Assembly: GCA_038240015.1 (NCBI GenBank)
Contig: JBBSEF010000102.1
Location: 1-9,585, forward strand
Direction of reading: 5' to 3'
Source of the DNA: CAHJXF01 sp038240015
GTDB taxonomy: Bacteria; Pseudomonadota; Gammaproteobacteria; Burkholderiales; Burkholderiaceae_D
Length of the DNA: 9,585 nt
Every line of letters begins with the position of its first letter. Position 1 is the stretch's first letter. The position numbers were made by a program, and so were the translations under genes. The notes under the pieces were generated by a model, which saw only the letters and a list, made by a program, of their open reading frames with translations, did no database searches and was not told the DNA's origin. Positions 1 through 6,860 of the stretch are shown here, one piece after another.

Positions 1-392
1 AAGTGCAATCCGTTGGGCGTGATGATTCCGAAAAGACCCTGCAAGGGCGCGAACGCGACGGAGGCCGCGGAAACCCGCGTGAGTCCCGGGCTTTGGCGGC
101 GCTGCAGGTTCTGCTCGAACTTCGACGGTACGCCGTAGCCGCACGCGGCGACGGGCTTGCCCAGCGTCTTGCTGTACTCCGGCAATTCGAGTATCGCCGG
201 GTCGCCCGCGCTGCTTGCTTCCGCCGCAACGGCGTTGACCGACGCTCCCGCTGCAAGCGACGCGCTGGCTGCCGCGAAGGCTTTCTTCAGGAAGTCGCGA
301 CGGCCCGTCGCTACCGCGGCGATGTCTTCGGCCGACAGGAAATTCTCAGGTGCACGCCTAAGTCTGCCGACGCGATTCGAAAATGAATCCAT
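1..392 (-). CDS. soxC: SoxC, sulfur (sulfite) dehydrogenase molybdenum subunit, N-terminal part
   Basis: Partial gene: the first 130 codons are present and the rest lies beyond the left edge. SoxC is the molybdopterin subunit of the periplasmic SoxCD sulfur dehydrogenase, which oxidises the sulfane sulfur bound to SoxY during thiosulfate oxidation. The translated start carries a twin-arginine signal (GRRDFLKKAF at about residues 30-39) followed by an Ala-rich hydrophobic stretch, as expected for a cofactor-loaded Tat substrate. After the signal come family-typical segments: LPEYSKTLGKPVAA, YGVPSKFEQNLQRR, SPGLTRVS and FAPLQGLFGIITPNGLH. The ATG at 392 has a good Shine-Dalgarno (GAGGA) five bases upstream and no competing start in frame. 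The gene begins 24 bases after the stop of the ArsR-type regulator, so the two are probably co-transcribed. The call rests on recalled family sequence; a related sulfite oxidase homologue is the alternative. Confidence 0.88.
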   Translation of the reverse strand, partial: MDSFSNRVGRLRRAPENFLSAEDIAAVATGRRDFLKKAFAAASASLAAGASVNAVAAEASSAGDPAILELPEYSKTLGKPVAACGYGVPSKFEQNLQRRQSPGLTRVSAASVAFAPLQGLFGIITPNGLH

Positions 393-416
393 CAAGGTCC
401 TCAATGCATCCGGTGA

Positions 417-782
417 TTACACGACACGCGAACGCAGTACCCGGGAACGGGTCGGTTGGGCCGCTATCAATTCATCTATTGCAAACTGCGTGCAGACGAT
501 CCGGCACAGCTCGATGACCACCTCGTTCGCAACGCGGTAATAGATCTGGCTGCCCTCGCGCCGGCGCGCGACGACTCGGTGTCGGTACAGCATCGCCAGA
601 TGCTGGGAGACGTTGGATTGCGCGGCGCCCGTTTCCTCGACAATGTCGCCAACGCTCCGTTCCGACTCGCAAAGAACGCGCAGGATCCGCAAGCGGATCG
701 GGCTCGCGAGCAACCCGAACAACTCAGCCGCCGATTCGAAGACCGGCTGCATTTCGTCGAGGCTCAAACTTGATCCGTTCAT
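417..782 (-). CDS. ArsR/SmtB-family repressor linked to sox genes, possible persulfide sensor
   Basis: A 121-residue winged-helix regulator of normal ArsR length. The N-terminal helix leads into LFGLLASPIRLRILRVL, then the helix-turn-helix (SVGDIVEETGAAQSNVSQHLAML, about residues 43-65) and the beta wing (VVARRREGSQIYYRV, 70-84). Cysteines are at residues 38, 93 and 97: one in the helix before the HTH and two in the C-terminal helix. Related sulfur-responsive regulators (SqrR, BigR, Sox-linked SoxR) sense persulfides by forming a tetrasulfide between two Cys in comparable places, so that role is inferred here. The CxxxC pair in the last helix differs from the usual single Cys. It precedes soxC by 24 bases and probably represses itself and soxC. 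The frame has a stop directly before the ATG at 782. No clear Shine-Dalgarno precedes it, so a leaderless or very short-leader mRNA is possible. An internal start at Met11 cannot be excluded. Confidence 0.88.
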   Translation of the reverse strand: MNGSSLSLDEMQPVFESAAELFGLLASPIRLRILRVLCESERSVGDIVEETGAAQSNVSQHLAMLYRHRVVARRREGSQIYYRVANEVVIELCRIVCTQFAIDELIAAQPTRSRVLRSRVV

Positions 783-850
783 TTAATGACAATATGCGCA
801 TGAACGCATATCAGAATATTGGAATTAATTGGAATATAGTAAAAATCATC
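783..850. promoter_or_regulatory. AT-rich control region upstream of the ArsR-soxC genes
   Basis: This stretch is far richer in A and T than its surroundings and separates the minus-strand regulator from the plus-strand methyltransferase remnant. Besides the inverted repeat at 792-811 it holds ATATT (816-820) and AATAT (833-837), an inverted pair spaced by 12 bases, and two copies of ATTGGAAT in direct orientation. On the plus strand ATGACA (786-791) and TATCAG (809-814) could be a promoter with a 17-base spacer that contains the main repeat. No strong promoter is obvious on the minus strand. From 851 to the methyltransferase start I see nothing else. Confidence 0.5.
792..811. promoter_or_regulatory. 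Inverted repeat, probable ArsR-family operator
   Basis: A perfect 7-base inverted repeat, ATATGCG-N6-CGCATAT, sits 10 to 29 bases upstream of the regulator's ATG. ArsR-family dimers bind AT-ended dyads of about this length across their own promoters, so autoregulation is the simplest reading. The sequence match itself is certain; binding by this particular protein is inferred. Confidence 0.6.
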
Positions 851-901
851 ACGTACGCGCAACAACTTTCGATGTTGCGCCGCAGCTGACCGAGTGATCT
901 A

Positions 902-1135
902 GTGACGTTCGACATCGGCGATTCATCGCGCAGGGGGGATCGGGGGCTCGGCATGGTTCCCGTAGCTCTTCAATTCGCATCAATCACCGTCATAGCTTGG
1001 CCGCGCGCGGATGCGATGTGGTCTTGGCCCGGGATGGCGCTGGTGTTTGCAGGCGTCTTGCTCGGCATCTGGACCCTGTGGGTCAATCGCCTCGGCAACT
1101 TCACTATTCACCCGGAGCTCAAGCCATCGGCAAAA
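902..1135 (+). pseudogene. Isoprenylcysteine carboxyl methyltransferase-like membrane protein, C-terminus lost
   Basis: The frame encodes two hydrophobic segments (VALQFASITVIAWP and PGMALVFAGVLLGIWTLWV) followed by NRLGNFTIHPELKPSAK. This matches the start of bacterial ICMT/phospholipid methyltransferase-like proteins, where a segment of the type GNFNIxPEPKxxGxLVTSGPYxxxRHPMY follows. The RHP-type catalytic region is absent: the match stops at about 1135, where the reading frame runs into transposase DNA read antisense. The start is GTG 902 or ATG 953. The second begins directly at the first membrane segment, but neither has a clear Shine-Dalgarno. Only about 78 of an expected 170-200 residues remain, so this is a broken gene. 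Confidence 0.66.
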
Positions 1136-1755
1136 AGCCGGCGATCAGGATTCGGGCGCCGCGAAAGGTGCTGAGGCCGTGCATCGGCCGGGTGATGCGT
1201 TTGGCGGCGCGGTGGTCTTGCTCGACGAGGTTGTTCAGGTACTTCGACTGGCGCATCTCGATGGGCAGGCCGCTGTCGGCCTGGATGCTCGTGATCGCTG
1301 CCGTATTCGCGCCGCTCTTGTCGATGGTGATCTTCTCGGGCACACCGTGCAGGTCGATGGCGCGTTCGAAGAATGCCCGCGCCGCGGCGTGGTCTCGCTT
1401 GGCGCGCAGCAGGAAGTCGACGGTGTCGCCGTCGCGGTCGACCGCCCGGTACAGGTACTTCCACTGGCCGCTGATCTTCACGTCGGTCTCGTCCATTCGC
1501 CAGCTTCGACCGACCGGGCGCTGGCGCCGACGAAACATCGCCGCCAGCACCGGCAAAATCCTGATCGACCAGCGATGCAGCGTGGAGTGATCGACGAAGA
1601 CCCCGCGCTCGGCCATCATCTCCTCGATGTTTCGAAAGCTCAGCGGGTAGGCCGCGTACCAGCGCACGCAAACCAGCATCACCTCCAGCGGGTTAGTGCC
1701 GCCGCTGAATCACTCGGTGCAGCGCTTCGATCATCTTCGTACGGTCAAGCTTCAT
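1119..1755 (-). pseudogene. IS6-family DDE transposase, frameshifted and C-terminally truncated
   Basis: The reading begins at ATG 1755 (MKLDRTKMIEALHRVIQRRH) and hits TAA at 1693-1695. The family sequence resumes immediately one frame over as NPLEVMLVCVRWY, so about two bases are missing from a CAC-TTY-AAC-type segment (HFNP). The rest is typical IS6: LSFRNIEEMMAERG, the HTH-like VDHSTLHRW, and the DDE catalytic core with Asp in WRMDETDVKISGQW, Asp in ITIDKSGAN and Glu in NNLVEQDHR, followed by KRITRPMHGLSTF. It breaks off after ILIAG; the last residues FLPMA and the stop come from flanking DNA. Even without the truncation the frameshift would silence it unless a downstream ATG such as 1682 is used. 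Confidence 0.88.
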
Positions 1756-1794
1756 CTGCTGACCTTACCAGCCTGCGCTTATTGCGACAGAACC
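1137..1794 (-). mobile_element. IS6-family insertion sequence, 3' end deleted and transposase frameshifted
   Basis: The element's transposase-start end is intact: read on the minus strand it begins GGTTCTGTCGCAATA at 1794, the same terminal sequence found in the two other relics of this window. The opposite end is missing. Transposase similarity stops at about 1137 in the middle of the conserved segment after EQDHR, and DNA of the methyltransferase remnant follows directly, with no terminal repeat and no target duplication visible. About 150 bases of transposase tail and terminus are lost, judging from the family layout. The right flank is the truncated DoxX-like gene. The copy cannot move by itself. 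Confidence 0.85.
1780..1794 (-). repeat. Terminal repeat of the first IS6-family relic
   Basis: On the minus strand this reads GGTTCTGTCGCAATA, followed by AGCGC. It is identical over 15 bases to the left end of the mini-element at 7087 and differs by two bases (GGTTCTATCGCAACA) from the right end of the relic at 6097. It marks the exact boundary with the DoxX-like gene. Confidence 0.85.
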
Positions 1795-2007
1795 ATCGGC
1801 GACGCCTGTGAGCACCGCGGCCGACATCACCACCTCGACGCAGAAGCCGATGACTATCATGATCGTGGCGAGCTTCCGCGACGCGATCGCTTTCCTTGCC
1901 TGACCCACGGCGTTGCCGAACTCCAGCACCTTGTCGAGTGCGCTGAACGGAAGGAACAACAACACCAGCATGAGCCGGATGCCGAACGTGATGCAGATGC
2001 TGAGCAC
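1795..2007 (-). pseudogene. DoxX-like membrane protein, C-terminus cut by IS6 terminus
   Basis: About 71 host residues with two hydrophobic segments (SICITFGIRLMLVLLFLPF and IMIVIGFCVEVVMSAAVL) separated by SALDKVLEFGNAVGQA, which resembles DoxX-family membrane proteins. The frame passes from GVAD straight into the IS terminal repeat, read as GSVAI, and stops soon after, so the downstream membrane segments are missing. The start given is GTG 2007. The same frame stays open upstream to a stop near 2126 with no ATG, and translates plausibly (ACEEVSII just before the GTG), so the original start may lie further right. The family assignment is from memory and moderate. The function is unknown; DoxX-type proteins have been linked to sulfur and redox metabolism, but this copy is broken. 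Confidence 0.6.
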
Positions 2008-2121
2008 GATGATGGAGACCTCTTCGCAAGCCAGGATCGGCGATATACACGGCGTCTCGAGAGCGGCAAGCCACGGCGTCGACGCATGACCGGCGAACTG
2101 TAACGTGGATGACGACTCTCA

Positions 2122-2286
2122 ATGCGGCCGACGCTGCGCACGGCAATCGCGCTCATGCGCATTCTCACCATCGGCCGGCCTATCGTGGATATTGCGCACT
2201 GGCGCGTCGTAATGAACGTTCAGCGAAAGCGACTCCGCCGTCTCGTCCTCGAGTTTCCAAACCCATCTCGACGAACAACCCCGTGA
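2122..2286 (+). CDS. Possible 54-residue ORF leading into the glucosidase gene
   Basis: An open frame from ATG 2122 ends with TGA at 2284-2286, overlapping the GTG proposed as glucosidase start (GTGA). Its product (MRPTLRTAIALMRILTIG then an Arg-rich tail) matches no family I know. Such an overlap would couple translation of the two genes, and the other frame over this stretch has poorer coding character. It may equally be chance in GC-rich DNA or the tail of an older gene. The rest of 2008-2282 shows no recognisable gene or clear promoter. Confidence 0.22.
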   Translation: MRPTLRTAIALMRILTIGRPIVDIAHWRVVMNVQRKRLRRLVLEFPNPSRRTTP

Positions 2287-5015
2287 AGATCGAAACTCCC
2301 AACGAACCGGCGCACACGGTTCGCGATACGCAGGAAGCCCTGCGGCTGGCGCAGATTGAGAAGGGCGAGCACTGGCGCACTTGGGGGCCTTATCTCACCG
2401 AGCGCCAGTGGGGCACCGTACGCGAGGATTACAGCGCCGACGGCGACGCATGGAACTACCTGCCACATGACGAGGCGCGCAGTCGCGCCTATCGATGGGG
2501 CGAGGACGGGATCGCGGGCTTCGCGGACGAGCACTTGCGCATATGTCTCGCCGTCGCGTTCTGGAACGAGCGCGATCCGATCCTCAAAGAGCGCCTCTTC
2601 GGGCTCTCCAACGCCGAAGGAAATCACGGCGAGGACGTGAAGGAACTCTACTATTTCCTCGACGGGACGCCAACGCATTCCTACATGCGGATGCTTTACA
2701 AATATCCGCAGGCCGCATTCCCCTACGAAGAACTGATCGCCCGCAATGCCGAACGCGGGCTGGACGATCCCGAGTTCGAGATCACCGACACTGACGTGTT
2801 CGCCGACCGCCGCTATTTCGACATCGAAATCGAATATGCGAAGGCGGCAACTGACGACATATTGCTGCAGGTCACGGCACACAACCGCGGTGCCGCGGAC
2901 GCGCCGCTGCATCTGCTTCCGCAGGTCTGGGCGCGCAATACTTGGGCGTGGCACGCGGGAAGCACGAAGGCCAGACTCGATAGCGATGGAGATCGTGACA
3001 TCCGCATCGCGGTCGACGGCATGCCGCCCATGCGTTTGACCTGCGACGGTGATCCGGACCTGATCTTCTGCGACAACGAGACCAACACGAAGCGACTCTT
3101 CGGTCAGGACAAGCCTGGGTACTTCAAGGACGGATTCAACGCCCTGATCGTCGATGGCGATCGGGCAGCCATCAATCCCGAGCGCGTGGGCACCAAGGCC
3201 GCGGCGCACTACGCGTTCAATGTTCCGGCTGACCGACCGGTCACTATGCGCGTGCGCTTGAAACGGGAGGATGCGGCGCCCATGGAGGACGATTTCGACG
3301 CCATCCTGGCCACCCGGCGCGCCGAAGCCGACGAGTTCTACGCGGCACTCCAGAATGGCATCGCCGACGTCGATGCCCGCCTCGTGCAGCGACAGGCCTT
3401 CGCCGGTCTGCTGTGGGGCAAGCAGTATTACGGCTACGACGTCCGACGCTGGATTCGCGGCGACCCGGCGATGCCGAAGCCGCCCGAACAGCGCATCAAG
3501 GGCCGCAACCGCGACTGGCGGCATCTGGTGCTGTCCGACGTGATCTCGATGCCGGACAACTGGGAGTACCCATGGTTCGCGAGCTGGGATCTCGCGTTCC
3601 ACTGCATCGCATTCGCGCTGATCGACCCGGCGTTCGCGAAGGCCCAGCTCGTGCTGCTGCTTCAGGCACGCTCGCAGCATCCCAACGGCGAATTGCCCGC
3701 CTACGAATGGGACTTCAGCGCGGCGAACCCGCCGGTGCACGCCTTCGCGGCGCTTCAGATCTACGAGATCGACAAGCGGCAATGCGGTGTCGGCGACATG
3801 GTCTTTCTTGAGCGCGTGTTCCACAAGCTCGCGCTCAACTTCACATGGTGGGTGAACCGCCAAGACATGGATGGCCGCAACATCTTCCAGGGTGGCTTCC
3901 TCGGGCTCGACAACATTGCGCTCTTCGATCGCAGCGTGCCGATGCAGGACGGCTCCTACGTCGATCAATCCGATGCGACCGCATGGATGGCAATGTATGC
4001 GCTCAACCTGATGCGCATGGCGCTGGAGCTCGCCCTGCGCGATGCGGTCTACGAGGATCTCGCGACCAAGTTCTTTGAGCACTTCCTCTATATCGCCGAG
4101 GCAGCGCATGCGATGGATAGCGGTTCAGGCACAGGGCTCTGGGACGACGAGGACGGCTTCTACTACGACGTGCTACGGAAACCGGGGCAGCAGCCACAAC
4201 CGCTTCGCGTCCGATCGATGGTCGGCTTGATTCCGCTACTCGCGGTCGAAGTCCTTCACGACGGCGCGATCAGCGACCTTCCCGAGTTCGAGGAGCGCCT
4301 CCGCTGGTTCCTCAAGCAATGCCCGGAACTCGCACGACTGGTTTCGCACTGGAGCGATAAGAACAAGCTCGAGTACCGCCTCTTGTCCGTGATGCGCCGC
4401 GACCGCATGAATCGCGTGCTGTCACGCATGCTCGACGAAGACGAGTTCCTGTCCGACTTCGGTGTGCGATCGATCTCCAAATACCATCTCGCGCATCCCT
4501 TCACGATCAAGCAGGAAGACCAGACCCACACGATTACCTACGAACCCGGCGAGGGGCGCACGCGATTGTTCGGCGGCAATTCGAACTGGCGCGGGCCGAT
4601 CTGGATGCCGCTGAACTACATGATCATCGAGTCGCTCTACAAATTTCATGCGTACTACGGCGACGAACATCGGATCGAATATCCGGCCGGTTCGGCCGAC
4701 AAAAAGACCCTGTTCGAAATCGCGACTGCGTTGACCGAGCGCATCAAGCGACTGTTCCTGAAGGACGCAGAGGGCCACCGTGTGATGTTCGGCGACAGTC
4801 CGCTCGAGCAGGACGATCCACTGTTTCGCGACCAGTTACTCTTTCACGAATATTTCCATGGCGACACCGGCAAGGGCCTCGGCGCCTCGCATCAGACCGG
4901 ATGGACCGCATTGATCGCCGTGCTACTCCATCCGCGCGATCCTTCCAAACCCCACGAAGCGACTCTGGCCGCTTCCATCGATAACAGCGAGCCAACCTCC
5001 GGAGAAGTTTCATGA
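2283..5015 (+). CDS. GH63-family glucosidase, cytoplasmic
   Basis: A 910-residue glycoside hydrolase of the bacterial GH63-like glucosidase group, with an (alpha/alpha)6-barrel and inverting mechanism expected from the family. Conserved blocks appear in order: HWRTWGPYLTERQWGTVREDYS at the N-terminus, RAYRWGEDGIAGF, DPILKERLFGLSNAEGNHGED, the beta-sandwich part with HNRGAADAPLHLLPQVW, then the barrel. Asp436 in ASWDLAFH is the likely general acid and Glu856 in HEYFHGDTG the likely base; GELPAYEWDF and NWRGPIWMPLNYM line the site. Substrate within GH63 (alpha-glucosides, mannosylglycerate and others) cannot be read from sequence. There is no signal peptide. The frame is open to ATG 2109, but its first 58 codons look non-coding (irregular third bases) and unlike the family, so GTG 2283 is preferred, about 30 residues before HW; no clear Shine-Dalgarno supports either. 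The stop overlaps the next gene's ATG, so both form an operon. Confidence 0.88.
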   Translation: MKIETPNEPAHTVRDTQEALRLAQIEKGEHWRTWGPYLTERQWGTVREDYSADGDAWNYLPHDEARSRAYRWGEDGIAGFADEHLRICLAVAFWNERDPILKERLFGLSNAEGNHGEDVKELYYFLDGTPTHSYMRMLYKYPQAAFPYEELIARNAERGLDDPEFEITDTDVFADRRYFDIEIEYAKAATDDILLQVTAHNRGAADAPLHLLPQVWARNTWAWHAGSTKARLDSDGDRDIRIAVDGMPPMRLTCDGDPDLIFCDNETNTKRLFGQDKPGYFKDGFNALIVDGDRAAINPERVGTKAAAHYAFNVPADRPVTMRVRLKREDAAPMEDDFDAILATRRAEADEFYAALQNGIADVDARLVQRQAFAGLLWGKQYYGYDVRRWIRGDPAMPKPPEQRIKGRNRDWRHLVLSDVISMPDNWEYPWFASWDLAFHCIAFALIDPAFAKAQLVLLLQARSQHPNGELPAYEWDFSAANPPVHAFAALQIYEIDKRQCGVGDMVFLERVFHKLALNFTWWVNRQDMDGRNIFQGGFLGLDNIALFDRSVPMQDGSYVDQSDATAWMAMYALNLMRMALELALRDAVYEDLATKFFEHFLYIAEAAHAMDSGSGTGLWDDEDGFYYDVLRKPGQQPQPLRVRSMVGLIPLLAVEVLHDGAISDLPEFEERLRWFLKQCPELARLVSHWSDKNKLEYRLLSVMRRDRMNRVLSRMLDEDEFLSDFGVRSISKYHLAHPFTIKQEDQTHTITYEPGEGRTRLFGGNSNWRGPIWMPLNYMIIESLYKFHAYYGDEHRIEYPAGSADKKTLFEIATALTERIKRLFLKDAEGHRVMFGDSPLEQDDPLFRDQLLFHEYFHGDTGKGLGASHQTGWTALIAVLLHPRDPSKPHEATLAASIDNSEPTSGEVS

Positions 5016-5872
5016 GCGTCCCAGACAATTCGCAGTCGCAGGCCCCGGCGATCGTGCCGGTGGTCCCATACTCGACCTTGCTCACCGGGCAGCCGGCGCT
5101 CGTGACCGGCGCGAACTCCGGTATTGGCAGAGCCGTCGCGATCGGACTCGCCAAGGCCGGCGCCGACGTGGTGGTCAACTACGTGACCGATCCGGCCGCG
5201 GCTGATGAGGTCTGCAACGAGATCGTGAGGCTGGGCCGTCGCGCGATCGCCATCAAGGCCGATGTCAGTTCCGAAGACGACGTGGTCACCATGTTCGCCC
5301 AAGCCATCAAGGTATTCGGCACGCTGCATATCGTCGTAAGCAACGCGGGATTGCAGAGCGACGCGCGCTTCATCGACATGACGCTCGCTCAATGGAACAG
5401 GGTGATCAGCGTCAACTTAACAGGACAATTCCTGTGCGGGCGTGAAGCGGCGCGTGAGTTCGTGCGCCGAGGAGTGGTTAAGTCGGTCAGCGTCGCCGCC
5501 GGCAAGCTGATCTGCATGAGTTCGGTCCATCAGCAGATCCCTTGGGGCGGCCACGTCAACTACGCGACGTCCAAGGGCGGCGTGATGCTGATGATGAAGA
5601 GCATCGCGCAGGAGCTGGCGCCGCAAAGGATTCGCGTCAACGCCATCGCACCCGGCGCGATCAGGACACCCATCAACACCGCGGCTTGGAGCACGCCCGA
5701 CGCGTATGAAACGCTGAAGCAACTGGTCCCCTACAACCGCATCGGCGAGCCCGAGGACATCGCACAGGCCGCCGCGTGGCTCGCGTCGGACGCGGCCGAC
5801 TATGTCACCGGCGCTACTTTGTTCGTGGATGGCGGGATGACCCTGTATCCAGGGTTTTCGACTGGCGGGTAA
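5012..5872 (+). CDS. Glucose 1-dehydrogenase-like SDR oxidoreductase
   Basis: A 286-residue classical short-chain dehydrogenase. The cofactor motif TGANSGIG is at residues 32-39, NAG at 111-113, the catalytic Asn at 135, Ser171, and Tyr184-x3-Lys188. Around the active site it closely follows Bacillus glucose 1-dehydrogenase: MSSVHQQIPWGG before the Tyr, PGAIRTPIN, then GEPEDIA, AAWLAS, DYVTGATLFVDGGMTLYPGF near the C-terminus. The inferred reaction is oxidation of beta-D-glucose to gluconolactone with NAD(P)+; a related sugar is possible. About 20 extra residues precede the Rossmann fold, but ATG 5012 has a strong Shine-Dalgarno (GGAGAAG at 5001-5007) and overlaps the glucosidase TGA (ATGA), so translation is coupled. 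The pairing suggests that the glucose freed by the glucosidase is oxidised directly. The gene ends seven bases before an IS6 relic, with no terminator seen between them. Confidence 0.9.
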   Translation: MSVPDNSQSQAPAIVPVVPYSTLLTGQPALVTGANSGIGRAVAIGLAKAGADVVVNYVTDPAAADEVCNEIVRLGRRAIAIKADVSSEDDVVTMFAQAIKVFGTLHIVVSNAGLQSDARFIDMTLAQWNRVISVNLTGQFLCGREAAREFVRRGVVKSVSVAAGKLICMSSVHQQIPWGGHVNYATSKGGVMLMMKSIAQELAPQRIRVNAIAPGAIRTPINTAAWSTPDAYETLKQLVPYNRIGEPEDIAQAAAWLASDAADYVTGATLFVDGGMTLYPGFSTGG

Positions 5873-5879
5873 TTCGAGC

Positions 5880-6097
5880 AGCTCTGGCGCAAATAGCCGA
5901 CCGGTCGGAACGCTGGCGCGATCAACGGTCTGTGGACAGGAATCAGCAAGGTTACGAACGTGGACGAGTTGTTAGAAGGACGGCACTTTGATCTAGGAAA
6001 AATCAGCTTGTGCGTGCGGTGCTACTTGCGCTTCAAGCTTAGCCTGCGCGACTGCCCATTTTGCGGCCGCACACCTCGCGCTTGTTGCGATAGAACC
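5880..6097 (+). mobile_element. Internally deleted IS6-family relic (218 bp)
   Basis: The left end AGCTCTGGCGCAAATAG (5880-5896) resembles IS6-type termini, which in related elements read GGCTCTGTYGCAAA. The right end, read on the minus strand, is GGTTCTATCGCAACAAGCGCG (6097 inward), nearly the terminus of the other two relics. The two ends match each other at about two thirds of the positions. Between them are the first 37 or so codons of an IS6 transposase, then an abrupt jump to the distal non-coding tail. The core of the transposase is deleted. A perfect 12-base palindrome CCGACCGGTCGG lies at 5897-5908 beside the left end. No target duplication is visible. It follows the dehydrogenase stop by seven bases. 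Confidence 0.72.
5942..6052 (+). pseudogene. IS6-family transposase, N-terminal fragment
   Basis: The frame reads SKVTNVDELLEGRHFD, LCVRCYLRFKLSLRD, which is the characteristic N-terminus of one branch of IS6 transposases (DELLxGRHFDxxxxxLCVRWYLRFKLSxRD). The codon at 5942 is ATC where ATG would be expected, so the original start seems mutated; GTG 5960 is the first remaining start. Similarity ends after RD, where the internal deletion joins the element's far end. It is from a different subgroup than the copy at 1137-1794, whose N-terminus reads IEALHRVIQRRH. Confidence 0.78.
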
Positions 6098-6113
6098 CTC
6101 GCCCGACAGCAGA

Positions 6114-6148
6114 CTTTCGCGCTTTTCTCGCCACAAATGGCGCGAAAG
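6114..6148. repeat. 9-bp inverted repeat downstream of the NTF2-like gene
   Basis: CTTTCGCGC (6114-6122) and GCGCGAAAG (6140-6148) form a perfect inverted repeat around a 17-base loop; within the loop CGCCA and TGGCG could form a competing hairpin. It lies 62 bases past the stop of the minus-strand gene and could act as its terminator, but no T-run follows on either strand. The remainder of 6098-6209 holds no gene I can support. Confidence 0.4.
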
Positions 6149-6209
6149 CCCGGGAGCACGTCAGGCCCTCTTCTTGTCCGGGGCAGTTGCGTTTGCCAAA
6201 AATTGCTAC

Positions 6210-6755
6210 CTATTTCTTCGGTGTAGCCGAGGCACTGTTTGCCGCTGGAGCTTTGAACGGAGCGGCTGCCGCGGGTGGTTCAGGCGGTGCAGGTGGCGCA
6301 TCGGCATTCCAAGTATCACGAATGTAGTGCCACTTTCCATCCTTCTTGCGAGACACAGACAGAAATTTGCCGGACTCGATGACAGCACCCTTGACGGTTG
6401 CCGTATAGGTTCCCGACTCCCAGCCCATATTGCCTGAGACACCGACGTCGGTTTTGGGATTGATGTTAAAAACCACGCCAGCCGCTTTTGAACCAGCGAT
6501 GTCCTTGGTAAAAAAGGCCAGGATTGCAGCCCGACCGCTCACGCCGGGAGCGCCCGGTGGAAGGAGTAACGCGCCGTTTGCATATTGCGCGGCGACTCCT
6601 GTCGCGTCGCCCGCGTTGTACGCTTTGGCCCAGCTTAGCGATTGCGCGCGGATGGCTGCTTCATCCGCTCCTGACGCCGGCGGAGCGGCATGGGTCATAC
6701 CCACCATCGCCACGAGGCCGGCAGCAAACCACAAATGACTCTTGAACTGGATCAT
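6210..6755 (-). CDS. Secreted NTF2-like (SnoaL/DUF4440-type) protein
   Basis: A 181-residue protein with a Sec signal peptide (hydrophobic WFAAGLVAMVGM, probable cleavage after THA at residue 23). The mature part has the cone-fold NTF2-like pattern of DUF4440: an opening helix (EAAIRAQSLSWAKAYNAGDATGVAAQYANGALLLPPGAP), a helix containing GRAAILAFFTKDIA, and beta strands with MGWESGTYTAT and FLSVSRKKDGKWHYIRDTWN. From about residue 151 the C-terminus is a low-complexity Ala/Pro tail (PPAPPEPPAAAAP...), perhaps a spacer or cell-wall-proximal tether. No enzymatic activity can be read from the sequence. ATG 6755 is preceded by a purine-rich GGGAGAGAGTAAGGA. It stands alone between two IS6 relics, with no operon partner. 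The fold assignment is fairly secure; the role is unknown. Confidence 0.85.
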   Translation of the reverse strand: MIQFKSHLWFAAGLVAMVGMTHAAPPASGADEAAIRAQSLSWAKAYNAGDATGVAAQYANGALLLPPGAPGVSGRAAILAFFTKDIAGSKAAGVVFNINPKTDVGVSGNMGWESGTYTATVKGAVIESGKFLSVSRKKDGKWHYIRDTWNADAPPAPPEPPAAAAPFKAPAANSASATPKK

Positions 6756-6860
6756 TCCTTACTCTCTCCCTGTAAGTATTTTGGAATCGCGACTGCCCAC
6801 GCAGTGCTGATGAATTTTACGCGTCCGAGCCTCTCTTTGAAATGCGAGCGTGGCCCCTTC

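Noticed and set aside
3..386. Plus-strand open frame at the left edge
   Set aside because: Antisense to soxC, whose translation carries a Tat signal and family motifs.
1011..1811. 266-codon plus-strand open frame
   Set aside because: Antisense to the IS6 transposase and spanning three unrelated blocks (methyltransferase remnant, IS, DoxX-like gene).
2220..4109. 629-codon open frame on the minus strand
   Set aside because: It lies entirely antisense to the conserved glucosidase and has a composition typical of antisense GC-rich DNA, with no recognisable motif.
5897..5908. Palindrome CCGACCGGTCGG as a terminator for the dehydrogenase operon
   Set aside because: It has no loop and no T-run, and lies inside the IS relic; it is more likely an IS feature or chance.
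5960..6226. 88-codon plus-strand ORF as a complete small gene
   Set aside because: Only the first third is transposase; it then runs through the internal deletion, the IS end and unrelated flanking DNA.
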